Source: Actinocatenispora sera
GTDB taxonomy: Bacteria; Actinomycetota; Actinomycetes; Mycobacteriales; Micromonosporaceae
Direction: 5' to 3'
NCBI RefSeq assembly: GCF_018324685.1
Contig: NZ_AP023354.1
Span: forward strand, 124,001-188,000
DNA: 64,000 nt
How positions within the stretch are numbered: position 1 is the first letter of the stretch; every line of letters begins with the position of its first letter. Positions 27,272 to 35,979 of the stretch are shown here, piece after piece. Below the pieces are notes generated by a model, which had not been told where the DNA came from, did no database searches, and saw only the letters and a program-made list of their open reading frames with translations. The position numbers were made by a program, and so were the translations under genes.

Positions 27272-28035
27272 GAGGTGCCGCCGGGCATCTCGACGGTGCG
27301 GTCGGAGCCGGTCTTGCCCAGGCCGAGGCCGTCGACACCGGGCAGCGTCAGCGTCGGTGACGATCCGCCCAGACCGGTCGTCGAGCCGGTGCCGGTCGGC
27401 TTCGGTCGGCGCGCCCGTGGCTGGCGGAACAGGATCGCCGCGACCAGGCCGGCGAGGAAGCCGCCCAGGTGTCCCTGCCAGGAAACGTGCTCCTCGCCGG
27501 GCAGGATGCCGCTCAGCTGCCAGCCGAACAGCAGCCCCATCAGCAGGCTGATACCGAGGCTCCACCAGCGCCGCTCCACCAGGCCGCGCAGCAGCAGGTA
27601 GCCGAGGTAGCCGAAGATGACGCCGCTGGCCCCGACGGTGATCGAGTTGCTCGGGCCGAACACCCACACGGTCAGCCCGGACACGACCGCGATGAACGCG
27701 GTGATCAGGAAGAACCGTTTGGTCTGCCCGGCCAGCACGAACGTGCCGAGCAGCAGCAGCGGCACGCTGTTGGCCAGCACGTGGGTGAAGCTCGCGTGCA
27801 GGAGCGGCGCGAAGACGATGCCGTCGAGGCCGGTCAGGTTGCGCGGTGCGATGCCGCCGGCGCGGTCGAGCGCGCCGCCGAACAGGGTGTCCAGCCCTTC
27901 GATGCCCCACAGCACCGGGATGAACGCGCACATTGCGAGGAACGCGCGCCCGATCGAGGCGTAGAAGGGCTCGGTGCCGAACCGCAGCCGTTCGTCACCT
28001 GTCGCCGTGTCGGTGCGCAGCCCGCCGGTAGCCAT
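27265..28035 (-). CDS. rhomboid family intramembrane serine protease
   Basis: A 256-residue membrane protease. Six TM segments are visible, with the catalytic serine in GASGVIFGYLGYLL and the catalytic histidine in WQGHLGGFLAGLVAA; the first-loop region LLHASFTHVLANSVPLLLLG is conserved. The Pro/Gly/Thr-rich C-terminal tail (about 215-256) is cytoplasmic or disordered. The ATG at 28035 follows AAGGAAGC. Substrates are unknown. Confidence 0.92.
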   Translation of the reverse strand: MATGGLRTDTATGDERLRFGTEPFYASIGRAFLAMCAFIPVLWGIEGLDTLFGGALDRAGGIAPRNLTGLDGIVFAPLLHASFTHVLANSVPLLLLGTFVLAGQTKRFFLITAFIAVVSGLTVWVFGPSNSITVGASGVIFGYLGYLLLRGLVERRWWSLGISLLMGLLFGWQLSGILPGEEHVSWQGHLGGFLAGLVAAILFRQPRARRPKPTGTGSTTGLGGSSPTLTLPGVDGLGLGKTGSDRTVEMPGGTSP

Positions 28036-28189
28036 GCTTCCTTGGTACCAGCGTCACGCCAGCTCGCCCATCGGGGTTTTCCCCGGTTCCGCCGGATCGA
28101 GCACACGAATGCGGCGATACCCGGTCGTACCGTTCGGGTGTCGCCGCGGTTCGCGCTGCCCCGCGCCGACGATCGGCGCGGCCGTGATC

Positions 28190-28885
28190 TCAGTACCAGC
28201 CGGTGGACTCGGAGTGGTCCCAGGCACCACACGGCGTGGAGTAGCGGTTCTTGATGTAGTTGAGGCCCCACTTGATCTGGGTGACCGGGTTGTCCTGCCA
28301 GTCGTCGCCGTACGAGGCCATGGAGTCACCCGGCAGCGCCTGCGGGATGCCGTACGCGCCGGACGGGTTCGCGGCGTGCACGTTCCAGCCACTCTCCCGG
28401 GTCCACAGCTTGTCCAGGCAGGCCATCTGGTCGAGGCCGAACCCGGCCTGCAGCAACAGCGTGCAGCCGGTGGCGCGGTTCCCGCTGTACTCCTTGCAGG
28501 AGCTCGGGACGGGCCCGGCCGAGCCGCCGCTGGTGCCGCTCGAGTCGGTTTTCTTCTGTTCGGCCGCCTTCTTCGCGGCGTCAGCGTCGCCGGCGACCGC
28601 CGCGGCATGCTCGCCACCGGCCGCCGCGTGCTGCTTGGCGTCCCGGGCGGCACTGCGGCTCGCCTCCTCGCGCATCTTCTGCTGCCGGTACCCGTCGGTC
28701 GCCTGGCGCTGCGCCTGCTGCTCCTCGATCGGGTCGATCGGCTGCCCGACGACCTGCTGCTGGGCCACCTCGGTCGGTTGCTGACCGGGACGGTGCACCG
28801 TCAGGTACGCGCCGCCGGCGAGGCCGCCGACGAGGACGAAGACTGCGAACATCCGAACGGACAACTTCGTGCCGATCCGGCTCAC
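28190..28885 (-). CDS. secreted lytic-transglycosylase-like (SLT / aggregation-promoting-factor C-terminal) protein
   Basis: A 231-residue exported or membrane-anchored protein. The GTG at 28885 has AAGGGA upstream; an N-terminal hydrophobic segment (MFAVFVLVGGLAGGAYLTV) is followed by a Gln/Ala/Lys-rich coiled region (about 40-125). The C-terminal 100 residues match the actinobacterial SLT-like domain: LDKLWTRESGWNVHAANPSGAYGIPQ and GLNYIKNRYSTPCGAWDHSESTGWY, with the putative catalytic Glu in TRESGW. It likely cleaves or binds peptidoglycan. It lies downstream of phoH on the same strand but behind a strong terminator, so it has its own promoter. Confidence 0.85.
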   Translation of the reverse strand: MSRIGTKLSVRMFAVFVLVGGLAGGAYLTVHRPGQQPTEVAQQQVVGQPIDPIEEQQAQRQATDGYRQQKMREEASRSAARDAKQHAAAGGEHAAAVAGDADAAKKAAEQKKTDSSGTSGGSAGPVPSSCKEYSGNRATGCTLLLQAGFGLDQMACLDKLWTRESGWNVHAANPSGAYGIPQALPGDSMASYGDDWQDNPVTQIKWGLNYIKNRYSTPCGAWDHSESTGWY

Positions 28886-29082
28886 GCGTCGTTCCCTTCG
28901 ACGGGGACAGGGGGTGGAACGGCTACCGTGCGTGCCGGCGACCGTTCGGCGTACCACACTGACGCACCCGAAGGCGACACGCCAGGCCGGAGCCCGCGGA
29001 GAGTGGCATCCGTCACCGTCAGTCGCAAACACCGTGAGCCGTACGGACTCGCCACATCACGCTGAGTCAACTCAGTGCAGAC

Positions 29083-29120
29083 GATCGCCCGTTGGTCCAT
29101 GCCGGGGCCAACGGGCGATC
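29083..29120 (-). terminator. strong hairpin terminator after phoH
   Basis: GATCGCCCGTTGG and CCAACGGGCGATC form a perfect 13-bp stem with a 12-nt loop, about 40 bp past the phoH stop. The rest of 28886-29161 holds no gene I can support. Confidence 0.75.
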
Positions 29121-29161
29121 GAGGCTTCAGGTGACTCGTCGGGTCACCCGGAGGTGGTGAT

Positions 29162-30487
29162 CTATGGGGTCAAATCCTCCAACAGATCCGTTACCACTTC
29201 AGCGATCCGAGATCGTTCCGACCGGGTGAGTGTGACGTGCGCGAACAGCGGATGGCCCTTCAGCGTCTCGATCACCGCCGTCACCCCGTCGAACCGGCCG
29301 ACCCGCAGGTTGTCGCGCTGCGCGACGTCGTGGGTGAGCACGACGCGTGACCCGGTACCGATCCGGGACAGCACGGTGAGCAACACGCCGCGTTCCAGCG
29401 ACTGCGCCTCGTCGACGATCACGAACGCGTCGTGCAACGACCGGCCCCGGATGTGGGTCAGCGGCAGCACCTCCAGCAACCCGCGGGAGACGACCTCCTC
29501 GACGACGGTTTCGGAGGCGAGCGCGCCGAGGGTGTCGAACACCGCCTGACCCCACGGCGACATCTTCTCGGCCTCGCTGCCGGGCAGGTAGCCCAGCTCC
29601 TGCCCGCCCACCGGGTACACCGGGCGGAACACCACGACCTTCTTGTGCGCGCGGCGTTCCATCACCAGCTCCAGGCCGGCGCAGATCGCCAGCGCGGACT
29701 TGCCGGTACCGGCCCGGCCGCCGAGCGACACGATGCCGATCTCGTTGTCCAGCAACAGATCCAGCGCAACCCGCTGCTCGGCGGACCGGCCGTGCAGGCC
29801 GAACGCCTCGCGGTCTCCCCGAACCAGCTGGACGTGCTTGTCCGGCCGGACCCGGCCGAGCGCCGAGCCGCGCGGCGAGGACAGGACGAGGCCGGTGTGG
29901 CAGGGCAGGTCGCGCGCGTCAGTCAGGTCGAGCGGTTCGCCGCCGTAGAGCGTCGACATCTCGTCGGCGGTCAGTTCCGTCTCGGCCATCCCGGACCAGC
30001 TGGGATCGGAGGCCTGGCCGTGCCGGTACTCGTCGGCGGGCAGGCCGACCGACGCGGCCTTGACCCGCAGCGGCATGTCCTTGGTGACCAGCGTGACATC
30101 CTGGCCCTCGGCGGCCAGGGCCAGCGCGACGGCGAGGATCCGGGCGTCGTTGCTGCCGTTGCGGAACCCGTCCGGCAACACCGCCGGATCGGAGTGGTTC
30201 AGCTCGACCTGCACGGTGCCGCCGTCGTCGTTGACGGGCAGCGGCTCGTCGAGCCGCCCGTGCCGGTACCGCAGGTCGTCGAGCAGCCGGAGCGCCTCGC
30301 GGGCGAACCAGCCGAGCTCGGGGTGGTGCCGCTTGCCTTCCAACTCGCCGATGACGACGAGCGGCAGGACGACTGCGTGCTCGGCGAAACGCCGGAACGC
30401 GGACGGATCGGACAGCAGCACCGAGGTGTCCAGCACGTAGGTGCGGCGGGGTGAGTCAGGGGCCTTGGTGCTACGACGTGTGCTCAC
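29162..30487 (-). CDS. PIN domain-PhoH ATPase fusion (PhoH2 type)
   Basis: A 441-residue RNA helicase/ribonuclease-type fusion. The N-terminal PIN domain (about 15-150) has acidic residues in [34 protein letters not shown] and LVTKDMPLR. The PhoH domain has Walker [12 protein letters not shown] and Walker [12 protein letters not shown]. Mycobacterial PhoH2 unwinds and cleaves RNA; the same activity is inferred. The GTG at 30487 has GGAG 7 nt upstream and gives the usual length. The frame stays open another 98 codons upstream, and TAACGT lies 7 nt before an in-frame GTG at 30760, so a longer form or a 270-nt leader is possible. Confidence 0.92.
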   Translation of the reverse strand: MSTRRSTKAPDSPRRTYVLDTSVLLSDPSAFRRFAEHAVVLPLVVIGELEGKRHHPELGWFAREALRLLDDLRYRHGRLDEPLPVNDDGGTVQVELNHSDPAVLPDGFRNGSNDARILAVALALAAEGQDVTLVTKDMPLRVKAASVGLPADEYRHGQASDPSWSGMAETELTADEMSTLYGGEPLDLTDARDLPCHTGLVLSSPRGSALGRVRPDKHVQLVRGDREAFGLHGRSAEQRVALDLLLDNEIGIVSLGGRAGTGKSALAICAGLELVMERRAHKKVVVFRPVYPVGGQELGYLPGSEAEKMSPWGQAVFDTLGALASETVVEEVVSRGLLEVLPLTHIRGRSLHDAFVIVDEAQSLERGVLLTVLSRIGTGSRVVLTHDVAQRDNLRVGRFDGVTAVIETLKGHPLFAHVTLTRSERSRIAEVVTDLLEDLTP

Positions 30488-30919
30488 AGGGCCACTCCGC
30501 GAGGCGCGCACCTCCACGCCGGGTCGGTGGGAGGTCCCGCCGCCGCGGCGTCCCGGGGCGTGTTTCGGGCCCGCGGCGCGGGCCACCGAACCACGGACCG
30601 GCGACGGCACGGCCGTCAGGCCCTCTCCGGCCGGCGCGGTGATCCCCACGCCGGTGACTGCTCGGCCGGACTCGCCCGCACGCGGGCCGGGTGCCGGCCC
30701 ACCGTGACGACGTACGCCGCATCCGGGCCTCCCGGGTGGCCCGGGACGTCCCCGTACCACGATCCAGACGTTAGCCAGCAAATCCGGATACGGCCAGTAG
30801 CCCGCCCTTACTCACTGCGCGTGTCACCCGTCGGTCATGTGTCGATCCTCGTCGTCCCGGCGGCGGCCGGGGCCGAAAACGCGTTGCCGGCGCCGCGGCC
30901 GACCTGACACCGTCGGGGC
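30488..30919. other. 432-bp intergenic region upstream of phoH
   Basis: It holds the presumed phoH promoter (TAACGT at 30768-30773 on the minus strand) and a frame open to phoH without stops. No separate gene is recognised. Confidence 0.4.
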
Positions 30920-31027
30920 ATGCGTACGACTCTCACCCACCTGCCGACTGCCCGCGCTCCGCGTTCCACCGCGGCGCGCCAGCAGCAGCACGTCCGGGTC
31001 GGGAGGCGTACCGGCGTCCGACCGTGA
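30920..31027 (+). CDS. possible 35-codon upstream ORF of lysE-type gene
   Basis: An ATG at 30920 opens a 35-residue Arg/Thr/Gln-rich frame (MRTTLTHLPTARAPRST...) whose TGA overlaps the LysE GTG as GTGA. The LysE start has no ribosome-binding site at proper distance, so translational coupling to this leader ORF is plausible. No family is recognised and no ribosome-binding site precedes the ATG. Confidence 0.35.
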   Translation: MRTTLTHLPTARAPRSTAARQQQHVRVGRRTGVRP

Positions 31028-31650
31028 CCGGGGCGCTCGTCGCGGGGCTGCTCGCCGGGTACGGCATCGCGATTCCGATCGGCGCGGTCGGCGCCTACCT
31101 GGTCACCCTGAGCGCCACGTCCGGCCCGCGGGTCGGCGCCGCGGCCGCCCTGGGGGTCGCCACCGTCGACGGCCTGTACGCCGCGGTGGCGGTGCTCGGC
31201 GGCACCGCGCTGTCCAGCCGGATCGCCCCGTACGCCGGGGTCGCCCACCGGCTCGCCGCGCTCGTCGTGCTGGTCGTGGCGGGATGGCTGGTCGCCGGCG
31301 CGATCCGCCGGTACCGCCGGCACACCACCGCCACCGCCGGCCGCGACACCGCGCTGACCCCGGTACGGGCGTACGCGGTGCTGCTCGGCATGACGCTGCT
31401 GAACCCGACGACGCTGGTGTACTTCGGCGCAGTCGTGGTCGGCGGTCAGGCGGGCGGTCTGGGCGGGCCGGCCACCGGCGTGGTGTTCGTCGTCGCCGCG
31501 TTCCTCGCGTCGGCCAGCTGGCAACTGCTGCTCGCCGCCGGCGGGCTGCTGCTCGGGCGGCTGCTCACCGGGCCGCGCGGCCGGCTGGTGACCACGCTCG
31601 GCGCCGCCGTCGTGGTGGTCGTGCTCGCGATCCGGCTCGCCCTCGGCTGA
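31024..31650 (+). CDS. LysE family amino-acid exporter
   Basis: A 208-residue inner-membrane transporter with six TM segments. The N-terminal signature LLAGYGIAIPIGAVGAYLVTL and the region LLGMTLLNPTTLVYFGAVV are typical of LysE/RhtB proteins that export amino acids. Residues 105-125 form a basic cytoplasmic loop (RRYRRHTTATAGRD). The GTG start overlaps a short upstream ORF. The gene ends 3 bp before the convergent uppS stop. Confidence 0.9.
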   Translation: MTGALVAGLLAGYGIAIPIGAVGAYLVTLSATSGPRVGAAAALGVATVDGLYAAVAVLGGTALSSRIAPYAGVAHRLAALVVLVVAGWLVAGAIRRYRRHTTATAGRDTALTPVRAYAVLLGMTLLNPTTLVYFGAVVVGGQAGGLGGPATGVVFVVAAFLASASWQLLLAAGGLLLGRLLTGPRGRLVTTLGAAVVVVVLAIRLALG

Positions 31651-31653
31651 CGG

Positions 31654-32424
31654 TCAGTGCCCGTAGCGGCGTTGGCGGTTCGCGTAGGACCGGAGTGCGC
31701 GCAGGAAGTCGGTGCGCCGGAAGTCCGGCCAGTGCGCCTCGCAGAAGTAGAACTCGCTGTGGGCCGACTGCCAGGTGAGGAAGCCGGACAGCCGCTGCTC
31801 GCCGCTGGTCCGGATGATCAGGTCCGGGTCGGGCTGGCCGCGGGTGTAGAGGTGCTCGGCGATGTGGTCGACGTCGAGCACCTCGGCGAGTTCCTCGATG
31901 GTGGTACCGGCGGCGGCGTGTTGCTGCAGCAGCGACCGCACCGCGTCGGCGATCTCCCGCCGCCCGCCGTACCCGACGGCGACGTTGACGCGGGCCCCGC
32001 CGGTACGGTCCGCGGTGCGTTCCTCGGCCGCCTTGAGCACCTCGGCGGTACGGGCCGGCAGGACGTCCAGCGCGCCGGCCACGTGCACCCGCCAGGGCCG
32101 GTCGTGGGCGGACAGCCCGGTCACCACGTCCTCGATGATCCGCAGCAGCGGCTCCAGCTGCGCCACCGGCCGGTTCAGGTTGTCGGTGGACAGCATGTAG
32201 ATCGTGACGTGCCCGATGCCGAGGTCGTCGCACCAGTGCAGCAGTTCCTCGATCTTGCGACCGCCGGCCTGGTGCCCGAGCGCCGGGTCGTCGAAGCCGT
32301 TCTCCTTGGCCCAGCGGCGGTTGCCGTCGATGATGACCGCGACGTGGTGCGGCAGCGGCTTGCCGGACAGTCCCGCGCGAAGCCGTCGCTCGTACAGGCC
32401 GTAAACGAGGGTGCGCAGGCTCAC
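31654..32424 (-). CDS. uppS: isoprenyl transferase (undecaprenyl/decaprenyl diphosphate synthase, cis type)
   Basis: A 256-residue cis-prenyltransferase that elongates isoprenyl diphosphate with IPP to make lipid carriers for cell-wall synthesis. The signatures HVAVIIDGNRRWAKENGF (catalytic Asp), STDNLNRP, VGYGGRREIADAV, DPDLIIRTSGEQRLSGFLTWQSAHSE are all intact. The GTG at 32424 follows TACGCT by 8 nt and gives the usual N-terminus SLRTLVYGLYERRL. Chain length (C50 or C55) cannot be told from sequence alone. Confidence 0.95.
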   Translation of the reverse strand: MSLRTLVYGLYERRLRAGLSGKPLPHHVAVIIDGNRRWAKENGFDDPALGHQAGGRKIEELLHWCDDLGIGHVTIYMLSTDNLNRPVAQLEPLLRIIEDVVTGLSAHDRPWRVHVAGALDVLPARTAEVLKAAEERTADRTGGARVNVAVGYGGRREIADAVRSLLQQHAAAGTTIEELAEVLDVDHIAEHLYTRGQPDPDLIIRTSGEQRLSGFLTWQSAHSEFYFCEAHWPDFRRTDFLRALRSYANRQRRYGH

Positions 32425-32588
32425 GGCTAGGCAGCGTACGCCGACCGCCACCGACCGCAAGCGGCCAAGGGCCCGCGTCGGTGGCGACGAACACCCCCGA
32501 CCGCACCGGGTGCGGCCACCGGTGACGACCCGGCCGGGTGGAACGGGACCGGACCAGGCCCACCGAAGTACCGGCGCCCACCGACCGG

Positions 32589-32628
32589 CCGCGTCGGCGG
32601 CGACATCCGTACGTCGCCGCCGACGCGG
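32589..32628 (-). terminator. strong hairpin terminator
   Basis: CCGCGTCGGCGGCGAC and GTCGCCGCCGACGCGG form a perfect 16-bp stem with an 8-nt loop, directly past the stop of the 32644-33234 gene. Confidence 0.75.
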
Positions 32629-32643
32629 GGGACCGCACCGTGG

Positions 32644-33234
32644 TCAGCCGAGGTCCGGGCCCTTGCGGCGGAGGTCCTCGACGGTGGACATGGCGCCGCG
32701 CAGCTCGCCGAGCCACGCGTCGGCATGCTCGCCGACGAGCCGGACGCACCAGGCCAGGGCCTCCGACCGGGACCTGGCGACACCGGCATCGACCAGCGTG
32801 TCCAGCACGACGCGCTGCGGCTGCCGCAGCCGGGTCATCACCGGTACCGACTGGGTGGTGAACAGTTCGCGGGTCTCGCCGCAGGTGACGCCCCAGCTGG
32901 CGTGCCGGCGGTAGCGGTGCTCGATCTGCTGGGCGATGCCGATCCGTTCGTCCCGGGTCTGCTCCCGGAACCGGGCGATCCGGCCCTGTTCGGCGCCGGC
33001 GCGCTCCGCCTCGGTCACCGGCTCGTCGCCGGACTGCTCGGGCGGCGGGATGGCGCCGACGATCAGGATCTCCTCCCGGTCGACGGTGATGGTCGGCGGC
33101 TCGACGAACCACTCGTCGGGCAGCCGGCCGTGGATCCAACCCGCCGCGTCGGCGGCGGACGGCGGCTCGGGCTGCGCCCCGCCGCGACCCCTTCCCCAGC
33201 CCCGGTGCGGCGGCCAGGCTCCCTCTCCTCGCAT
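32644..33234 (-). CDS. conserved actinobacterial protein of unknown function
   Basis: A 196-residue soluble protein. A Gly/Arg/Pro-rich N-terminus (1-30) precedes a folded region: DEWFVEPPTITVDREEILIVGAI, an acidic linker, REQTRDERIGIAQQIEHRYRRHASWGV and a C-terminal helical segment RSRSEALAWCVRLVGEHADAWLGEL, which resembles the short helical motif of proteins restricted to actinobacteria. No enzyme motif is seen. The ATG follows GGGGAGGAACG. The 76-bp upstream gap is A/T-rich and contains a Fur-like imperfect palindrome, so it probably has its own regulated promoter. Confidence 0.7.
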   Translation of the reverse strand: MRGEGAWPPHRGWGRGRGGAQPEPPSAADAAGWIHGRLPDEWFVEPPTITVDREEILIVGAIPPPEQSGDEPVTEAERAGAEQGRIARFREQTRDERIGIAQQIEHRYRRHASWGVTCGETRELFTTQSVPVMTRLRQPQRVVLDTLVDAGVARSRSEALAWCVRLVGEHADAWLGELRGAMSTVEDLRRKGPDLG

Positions 33235-33251
33235 CGTTCCTCCCCATTGAA

Positions 33252-33267
33252 TGAAATGATGATTACA
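33252..33267. promoter_or_regulatory. Fur/Zur-like imperfect palindrome
   Basis: TGAAATGATGATTACA matches its reverse complement at 12 of 16 positions and lies 17 bp upstream of the 33234 start, in a sharply A/T-rich patch. The pattern is like Fur-family operators (TGAAAATCATTTTCA type), but the match is partial. Confidence 0.3.
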
Positions 33268-33310
33268 GCATTACACGCGCAATCAGCATTGCCAATGGAG
33301 TGGAGCGACG

Positions 33311-35509
33311 TCAGCGGGCGGCGGCCCGGCGCGCGGCGCGGGAGCCGTTCCGGCGGGGCCGCGGCGCGCTGGTCGCGGTCTCCGGTGGAGCGAGCAGCAG
33401 CACCGCAGCTGGCGTACCGGCGAGGCGGCCGAGCGGATCGTCCGCGCAGGCGGCGGCGTAGAAGTCGGCCGGCCGGTCACCGACGCAGGCGAGCACCTGG
33501 CAGCCGCCGCCGACCCGGTCGGTGCCGACCACCGCGCAGCCGGCGATGCCGGTGGCCACGTCGTCGCGCAGCCCCGCCCGTACTGCGGCGAGCAGTTCGG
33601 CGGCGGCCGCCCCGGGGTCGGTCGGTGCGGCGGCCACCGCGACGTTCGCCGGGAAGGTGGCGCGCTCCACCGGGCCGCGCACCTGCCGTACCGGCTCGCC
33701 GGCGACCCGGTCGAACATGCCCTGCCGGTGCACCAGCCGCCCGCCGGCGCCGGCCGCGGCGGCGAACAGCATCCGGCGCAGCCCCGCCTCGTCGATCGCG
33801 GTCTGCATCGTCCACGGGTTGCCGAGGCCCTGCCAGGAGCGATCCCGGACGAACCCGGACATCCGCCGCGCCCACCAGCCGGGCCGCAGCTCCCACAGCG
33901 GCCGTACCCGACCCTGCGCGACCGCCAGCGGCCGGGCCGCGACGACCAGGTACCAGCAGCGACCGAACCGGCGCCGGTACCGGTCGTCGGCGCAGGCGGC
34001 ACGCACCCGTTCGGTGACGTACCAGGCGATCGAGTCGGCGTAGGCGTCACCGGCGCGCAGCGTCCGGGTCACCACCGGCAGCCGCAGCCAGCGCGCGCCG
34101 TCCACCGTGGTACTGGACGGCCGCTCCGGGGCGGCCTCGACCGGCCGGACCGGCGTGCCGGACTCGATCAGCCGCAGCCAGCGCTCCAGCAGGAACGCCC
34201 GCCAGAACCGACCGGCGTCGCCACGGCGGCCGGCCAGCAGATCGCCGAAGCCGGCGACGACCTCCCGCGGGTCGGGCCCGGGCCGGCGGGCGAACGACGT
34301 GGACAGGAACGTGGCGTACACGTCGGCCCGCAGCGCGCGCAGTACCGCCAGCGTGGGGTCGGCCGGCGCCGGGTCCGCTGCCGGCACCGCCTCGGCGGGC
34401 AGCCCGCGCCGGCACCGGGCCAGCAGTTCGCGGGCCGCGCCGGTACCGGCGACGTGCCGGTACGGCATCTGCAGCGCCACGCCGAAGCGGGTGGTGACCC
34501 GGTCCGCCACCCGGGTCAGGTAGCCGGGCGCCACGGTGTCGGCGAGCAGCGCGGTACCGCCGAGCGGGTCCAGGATCGCGTCCACCTCGCCGGCCGCGCG
34601 CCGCGCCACCACCCAGGCGGCCAGCACGTCCGGATCCGGTACCGGTTCGCCCAGCCCGGCGAGCAGGTCGTCCACGTCGGCGACGGTCACCGGTACCGGC
34701 GCGTCCCGCAGCCCGGGCGCGGTGACCGCGTCCGGGGTGGTCGCCTCGGGGAGCAGGGCGCGGTAGACCGGCAGTGCGTCCGCGTCGTCGCCCGCCGCCG
34801 GGTCGGCGGTCGGGAGCGCGTCGGCGGGCGGGACCGGCTCGGTGCGCGCCAGGCCGAGCAGCGCGACGCCGGTCATCGCGCCGTCCAGCCGTACGCCGAG
34901 GCGCAGTCCGGCGCCCACCGGCGGCGGCGTGGCCGGCGTACCGGCGCCGTGCGCCACCGGGCGGACGCCGTGCGCTCCGACCTCGAGTACCTGGCCGGGC
35001 AGCAGCCGGCGCACCCCGGCGAGGAAGGTACGGGTGTCGACGTCGCAGTCGCCGTCGACGCGGAAGCGCGCCATGGTGTCCGGATCCGGCCGCGCCGGTA
35101 CGCCGGCGGCGAGCAGCGCGGCCGGTTCGGACGCGACGAGCACCGCCCCGTCGTGCCGGGCGTAGTAGAGCGGCGGACCGTCGCCGTGCCGGCACAGCAC
35201 CAGCACCCCGCGCGCCGGGTCGGCGAGCACCGCGGCGTACGGGTCGGTGGCCGCCCGGCCGCTGACCGCGCCGGCGCCGCCCTCGGCGTACCGGGCGAGC
35301 AGGGTGGAGGGCTCGGCGACGCCGTCCACGACGACGGCCGCCCCGCGGTGGTCGCGGTGCACCTGCGGGATCCCGGCCCGTACCGCCATCGCCAGGTGGC
35401 CGGCGTCGTCGTGCCAGTCGGCGACCTCGTCACCGCGCGGCGCCAACCCGCGGACCAGCTCGTCGAGTGCGTGGCCGCCTATACCGAAATACGCGGCAAG
35501 TCCTGCCAT
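33311..35509 (-). CDS. asparagine-synthetase-like pseudoenzyme fused to CofE/F420-0:gamma-glutamyl ligase-like domain
   Basis: A 732-residue fusion. Residues 1-200 follow the class II glutamine amidotransferase of AsnB (counterparts of hRGPD, DR-G-KPLYY as CRHGDGPPLYYA, ASEPAALLAAG), but Cys2, the glutaminase nucleophile, is Ala (MAGLA). Residues 200-440 follow the AsnB synthetase domain, but the ATP PP-loop SGGxDS is LDGAMTG (208-214) and the SGDGGDE motif is DPLGGTALL, so ATP-dependent synthesis is unlikely. Residues about 472-715 match the stand-alone F420_ligase (PF01996-type) family: TRTLRAGDAY, LVVAARPLAVAQGR, LRPGWWARRMSGFVR, GLGNPWTMQTAIDEAGL, MLFAAAAGAGG, GMFDRVAGEPVRQVRGP, DDPLGRLAGTP. 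The usual SEK motif is replaced (VAARP). The basic tail is [12 protein letters not shown]. The ATG at 35509 has GGAG 11 nt upstream. Function unknown. Confidence 0.75.
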   Translation of the reverse strand: MAGLAAYFGIGGHALDELVRGLAPRGDEVADWHDDAGHLAMAVRAGIPQVHRDHRGAAVVVDGVAEPSTLLARYAEGGAGAVSGRAATDPYAAVLADPARGVLVLCRHGDGPPLYYARHDGAVLVASEPAALLAAGVPARPDPDTMARFRVDGDCDVDTRTFLAGVRRLLPGQVLEVGAHGVRPVAHGAGTPATPPPVGAGLRLGVRLDGAMTGVALLGLARTEPVPPADALPTADPAAGDDADALPVYRALLPEATTPDAVTAPGLRDAPVPVTVADVDDLLAGLGEPVPDPDVLAAWVVARRAAGEVDAILDPLGGTALLADTVAPGYLTRVADRVTTRFGVALQMPYRHVAGTGAARELLARCRRGLPAEAVPAADPAPADPTLAVLRALRADVYATFLSTSFARRPGPDPREVVAGFGDLLAGRRGDAGRFWRAFLLERWLRLIESGTPVRPVEAAPERPSSTTVDGARWLRLPVVTRTLRAGDAYADSIAWYVTERVRAACADDRYRRRFGRCWYLVVAARPLAVAQGRVRPLWELRPGWWARRMSGFVRDRSWQGLGNPWTMQTAIDEAGLRRMLFAAAAGAGGRLVHRQGMFDRVAGEPVRQVRGPVERATFPANVAVAAAPTDPGAAAAELLAAVRAGLRDDVATGIAGCAVVGTDRVGGGCQVLACVGDRPADFYAAACADDPLGRLAGTPAAVLLLAPPETATSAPRPRRNGSRAARRAAAR

Positions 35510-35667
35510 CTGGCGTCATCTCCATCGATCGGGCGATGACTGATCGTACATACGTGCTCACGGACGGACTTCTCCGGCGTCACCTTCGGATCATGCGGCG
35601 AATCCGGGCGGTGACCCGATCGGCCCGTCTACCGTCGAGATCTGGTACTTCGTGCGAGGAGGGGCCC

Positions 35668-35979
35668 ATGATCGAGCCATCGCGGCCGGAGGTGCGGCAG
35701 TTCGTCGCGGCGGTCAACGCCGGAGACCGGGCGGCGCTCAGCGCGACCCTCACCGCCGACGCGACGATGTCCGACGACGGCACCGACCGGGACCTGCGCG
35801 AGTGGACCGAGCGGGAGATCTTCACCAGCAACGGGACGATGGCGGTCGAGTCGGAGTCCGACGACGGCCTCGACCTCCTCGTCCGCTACACCAACTCCAC
35901 CTGGGGCGTGATGAACACCCGGTGGCACTTCGTCGTCGCGGACGGCCGGATCAGCCGCTTCGAGACCGGCCAGGCCTGA
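35668..35979 (+). CDS. SnoaL/NTF2-like domain protein
   Basis: A 103-residue cone-shaped alpha+beta barrel protein: RQFVAAVNAGDRAALSATLTADATMSDDG, TEREIFTSNGTMAVESE, RYTNSTWGVMNTRWHFVVADGRISRFETGQA. This is the common fold of small SnoaL-type enzymes and binding proteins; no specific substrate can be read. The ATG has GAGGAGG upstream. It stands alone between the AsnB-CofE fusion and the thioredoxin-fold gene. Confidence 0.82.
   Translation: MIEPSRPEVRQFVAAVNAGDRAALSATLTADATMSDDGTDRDLREWTEREIFTSNGTMAVESESDDGLDLLVRYTNSTWGVMNTRWHFVVADGRISRFETGQA

Noticed and set aside
28886-29161. Possible c-di-AMP (ydaO-type) riboswitch before the transglycosylase-like gene
   Set aside because: Such switches often precede actinobacterial wall-hydrolase genes, but the conserved core was not recognisable here.
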